NCBI RefSeq assembly: GCF_000685035.1
Contig: NZ_BAYB01000008.1
Span: 62,001 to 126,000 of the forward strand
Length of the DNA: 64,000 nt
Source: Paraburkholderia ferrariae NBRC 106233
GTDB taxonomy: Bacteria; Pseudomonadota; Gammaproteobacteria; Burkholderiales; Burkholderiaceae
Reading direction: 5' to 3'
A program made the position numbers and the translations under genes. Shown piece by piece: positions 61,846-64,000 of this stretch (position 1 is its first letter; every line of letters starts with the position of its first letter). The notes under the pieces were generated by a model. The model had not been told where the DNA came from, did not search any database, and saw nothing but the letters and a program-made list of their open reading frames with translations.

Positions 61846-61927
61846 GGTGTTTCCGTGGCGACTCCGTGCCGGTTCCCGTAGTCGTTCCCGTGGTTGTTCC
61901 CGTAGTCGTTCCCTTAACGGCCGCCAT
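61838..61927 (-). CDS. 29-residue GTTT-repeat frame linking bceP and bceQ
   Basis: The stop of bceP and an ATG share a base (TGATG, 61925-61929), and GGAAG lies about nine bases before the ATG. The frame encodes MAAVKG followed by three TTTG units, then TGTESPRKHHG, and ends eight bases inside bceQ. The repeats come from tandem 12-bp units GTTCCCGTAGTC-like at 61872-61919 on the plus strand. It could be a coupling device between the two genes or a by-product of repeat growth. Confidence 0.35.
   Translation of the reverse strand: MAAVKGTTTGTTTGTTTGTGTESPRKHHG
61872..61919. repeat. 12-bp tandem repeat, four units
   Basis: Successive units are GTTCCCGTAGTC (61872), GTTCCCGTGGTT (61884), GTTCCCGTAGTC (61896) and GTTCCCTTAACG (61908). 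Units one and three are identical. The copy number could vary between strains without shifting the overlapping reading frame, because the unit is a multiple of three. Confidence 0.8.
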
Positions 61928-64000
61928 CAGGCCGGCTTCCAGCGATACATGAGCACCTTGCCGCGAGCGTCCTCCTCCACGAAGATCAGGTACTCGCCAT
62001 CGGGCTGCCGGTGCGCGCTGATGCCGAACGGCACATCGACCCACCCCGAGGCGTGGCCCACTTCCGGGCCCGGCCCGAAGGTGCCGATCTCCTTCGCGCT
62101 CTCCTTGTCGTACACATGCACGTTGCCCGCGGGCTCCACCACGAACACGTAGCGCCCTTCGACCGTGAGGCCCGCCGGCGTGACGGGCGGCTTCGCCGTG
62201 GGGTCCCACGGCAGGCGCAGCACATAGCGCTGATCGGGGTGCCCGCTCGACCAGTGGTCGTAGCGCACGAGCACGCGGCCCGCCTCTTTCCAGAAGCCGG
62301 GGTCGTGCGGCGCATCGGCCGTGTAGCCGGTCACGTAGAGCGAGTCGGTTTCGGGCTCGTAGATCGCGCGGTGCACTTCGGTGAACGGCGCCGGCACCGC
62401 ATACTTGTCGAGCTTGTCGTAGCCGTAGATGGGGTTGCCCTTCGCATCGAGGCCGCCGAAGCGAAAACGCCAGATGCCCTTGTCGTCGCGGGCGCGCCAG
62501 ATGTCGCCGCGCGTGTCGATCCACCAGCCCCAGCCGCCGCCCAACCGGTCCGGCCCGGGATTGCGCGTAAATTCGGCGGCATCGAAAGCCCCGTTGCCGT
62601 TGCTGTCGCGCCAGATCCAGTCGCCGCCGGGCGGCGCGTTCGGCACGTGCAGCACCGGCCGCTCGCGCCCCGCGATGAAGCCCGAGGGAATGGCCACCTC
62701 GCCGTCGTGCTGCGGATCGAAGCGATAGATTTTCAGGTGATCCGCGTACATGTCGGTGAGGTACAGGAACGTATGGCCATTCAGCGCGCGCGCTGTGGGC
62801 AAACCGGGCCACTGGTCCGTATGGAAGACCGGGTCGTCCGGATAACGGAAGCGATTGGAGAGGAACCCTACGTAATGCCAGTCCTGGCCGGGCGGCTTCG
62901 AGAGATCGAGTTCGAAGCGCTTGTTGCCCGTATAAACGCTATTGGGACGCTGCGGGTCCATCCACGCGCCATCCACGAACAGCAGGCCCTCCACGATCCA
63001 GTTGCGCTTGCCCTCCGGCGTATAGCTCTCGAGCGTGGCGCCCAGACCGGCGCCAATCGTGTCGTGACGCGGGCCGATCCCGTTGGTCGAGACGTAGATG
63101 TTGCCGCGCGCGTCCGTTGCCACGCCGGTCAGTCCGTTGAAACGCCCCGGCCCGGGCCGGCCTGCAATGCCGGAAAAGATTCCGCCGCGCTCGCCCAGGG
63201 TGCCGCTCTGTGCATACGCACCGCCGTTGCGCGTGTAGATGAGAATTTGCTGACGCGGCCCGTTATCGGCTATGAGCAGGCGCTGTGCGGGATCGAAAGC
63301 AAGATCGACAGCCACCGAATCGGCCGGCAGCGCGAGTGCATCCTGCGCAATCGGCTTGCCCTGCGCCGTAAAGTGCGAGACGCGCGGCGCGCGATCGGTC
63401 AGCGTGCCGGTGAGCACCCACAGCGACCCGTCGCCGGCAATCGCAATGCGCCCCGGCTCGTGGACATCCCACTGTGCCTCGCGCTGCATCGTGTTGGCGT
63501 CGTACGCCTCGATGCGGTTCATCGCCGTGTTGCTCACATAGAGCGTCGAATCCGTGGCGGCAAGTCCGCCGATGTCCGCAGGCGTGTCGCCCGTCACATC
63601 GTCGATGCGCAGGAATGCACCGGCAAGCTGCGCATGCGGATTGAGCGGATCGGGCGAAGCCGCGAACGCTGCGGCGCGTTTGGGTTCGTCGATGGGGCGC
63701 CGCGTGACGCCGATCCATTGATGGCCCTTCGGCGGCCAGATGCCGTTGCCGACCAGCTTGCCCTTTTCGTTGCCCACGCCCACGGCGGCATACAGATAGC
63801 GATGGTTCACCGCGACCGCGTTGCCGCCCTTGCCGCCCCACCCGTGCGTGCCGCCTGCGAAGCCCAGCACCTTGCCGTCCCGATACGCGCTGATCTCGCC
63901 GCCGCTCTCGTCCCACGGCGCATCTGTATAGACTTTGCCGTCGGGCGTTACCGCGATGGCGGTGATATTGATCTGCGTCCACGTGCCCTGGCCATAGCCA
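61927..64000 (-). CDS. bceP: BceP, beta-propeller (NHL-like) protein, partial
   Basis: The frame is open from the right edge and at least 691 residues long; the start lies beyond the window. It is made of repeated blades with phrases such as GRIAIAGDGSLWVLTG, VDLAFDPAQRLLIADN, GVATDARGNIYVSTN and IYEPETDSLYVTGY, as in NHL or SMP-type six- or seven-bladed propellers. A segment WRDSNGNGAFDAAEF has an EF-hand-like calcium loop. No signal peptide can be judged because the N-terminus is missing. The position between bceQ and the window end fits BceP of the bce-II cluster. Its reaction is unknown; binding or export-linked modification of the polymer is a guess. Confidence 0.85.
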   Translation of the reverse strand, partial: GYGQGTWTQINITAIAVTPDGKVYTDAPWDESGGEISAYRDGKVLGFAGGTHGWGGKGGNAVAVNHRYLYAAVGVGNEKGKLVGNGIWPPKGHQWIGVTRRPIDEPKRAAAFAASPDPLNPHAQLAGAFLRIDDVTGDTPADIGGLAATDSTLYVSNTAMNRIEAYDANTMQREAQWDVHEPGRIAIAGDGSLWVLTGTLTDRAPRVSHFTAQGKPIAQDALALPADSVAVDLAFDPAQRLLIADNGPRQQILIYTRNGGAYAQSGTLGERGGIFSGIAGRPGPGRFNGLTGVATDARGNIYVSTNGIGPRHDTIGAGLGATLESYTPEGKRNWIVEGLLFVDGAWMDPQRPNSVYTGNKRFELDLSKPPGQDWHYVGFLSNRFRYPDDPVFHTDQWPGLPTARALNGHTFLYLTDMYADHLKIYRFDPQHDGEVAIPSGFIAGRERPVLHVPNAPPGGDWIWRDSNGNGAFDAAEFTRNPGPDRLGGGWGWWIDTRGDIWRARDDKGIWRFRFGGLDAKGNPIYGYDKLDKYAVPAPFTEVHRAIYEPETDSLYVTGYTADAPHDPGFWKEAGRVLVRYDHWSSGHPDQRYVLRLPWDPTAKPPVTPAGLTVEGRYVFVVEPAGNVHVYDKESAKEIGTFGPGPEVGHASGWVDVPFGISAHRQPDGEYLIFVEEDARGKVLMYRWKPA

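Noticed and set aside
1..64000. CRISPR arrays, tRNA or rRNA genes, prophage and T6SS genes
   Set aside because: I looked for regularly spaced repeats, cloverleaf-like tRNA ends, ribosomal signatures, integrases, and VgrG/Hcp-type products on both strands and saw none.

Overview
The window is high-GC DNA from a betaproteobacterium, most likely Burkholderia sensu lato (Paraburkholderia, Caballeronia or Burkholderia). Three things point there. The right end carries what looks like the second cepacian exopolysaccharide cluster, bce-II (bceT, bceS, bceR, bceQ and a partial bceP). The coding style is typical of the group, with GC-rich third positions, AAGGAG-type ribosome sites and many 4-base ATGA overlaps. 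Single genes such as recCBD, ugpAEC, queH and the CopC/CopD set also fit. No rRNA, tRNA, CRISPR array, intact insertion sequence or prophage was seen. All calls come from reading the sequence; no database search was run.

Left part (1-6.1 kb). A small secreted protein and a RibD/DHFR-like reductase come first. A minus-strand copper-handling operon follows (DUF2946 protein, outer-membrane-type protein, CopC, CopD). Divergent to it is a NiCoT nickel/cobalt permease behind a well-formed cobalamin riboswitch.

Methionine region (6.3-11.6 kb). This block holds a degraded MTHFR C-terminal-domain remnant, a flavin reductase, and a MetE-core protein (MesD type) coupled to a DUF1852 protein (MesX type). 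An exact MetR-type site lies upstream of mesX, and queH and a MetR-like LysR regulator follow. The mesX-mesD genes are visibly more AT-rich than their surroundings. The simplest reading is an acquired, MetR-controlled, folate-independent methionine synthase with a possible flavin/oxygen requirement.

Middle left (11.6-26.2 kb). Here are an FAD oxidase, a DUF4242 protein joined to a 1016-residue zinc-ribbon/AAA/TPR-like/LuxR regulator, and a LysR-controlled MFS pump with an alpha/beta hydrolase. Then comes an Amj-type lipid II flippase homologue beside three small orphan genes that resemble immunity proteins. Two TetR circuits follow. One sits above a VOC-SDR pair that has a palindrome in its promoter. 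The other has matched operators at its own promoter and upstream of an ohr peroxidase gene.

Middle (26.2-46.3 kb). The recC-recB-recD operon encodes the RecBCD recombination nuclease with overlapping stops and starts. Then come ugpA-ugpE-ugpC without ugpB but with a 23-codon upstream frame, a ferredoxin-reductase-like flavoprotein, an orphan Tlde1 peptidoglycan toxin with its immunity gene, a Fur-box-preceded cytochrome b561, two convergent anion:cation-symporter-type MFS permeases, and a nucleoside 2-deoxyribosyltransferase-like gene.

Right part (46.4-64 kb). A 1060-residue autotransporter, a neighbouring pair of acid-active peptidases (S10 and S53) without recognisable signal peptides, and a BMP-family binding protein precede the bce-II cluster. 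In that cluster BceT makes UDP-glucose, BceR is a tandem fusion of two GT4 glycosyltransferases, BceQ is the Wzx-type flippase, BceS decorates with acyl groups, and the beta-propeller protein BceP runs off the window end.
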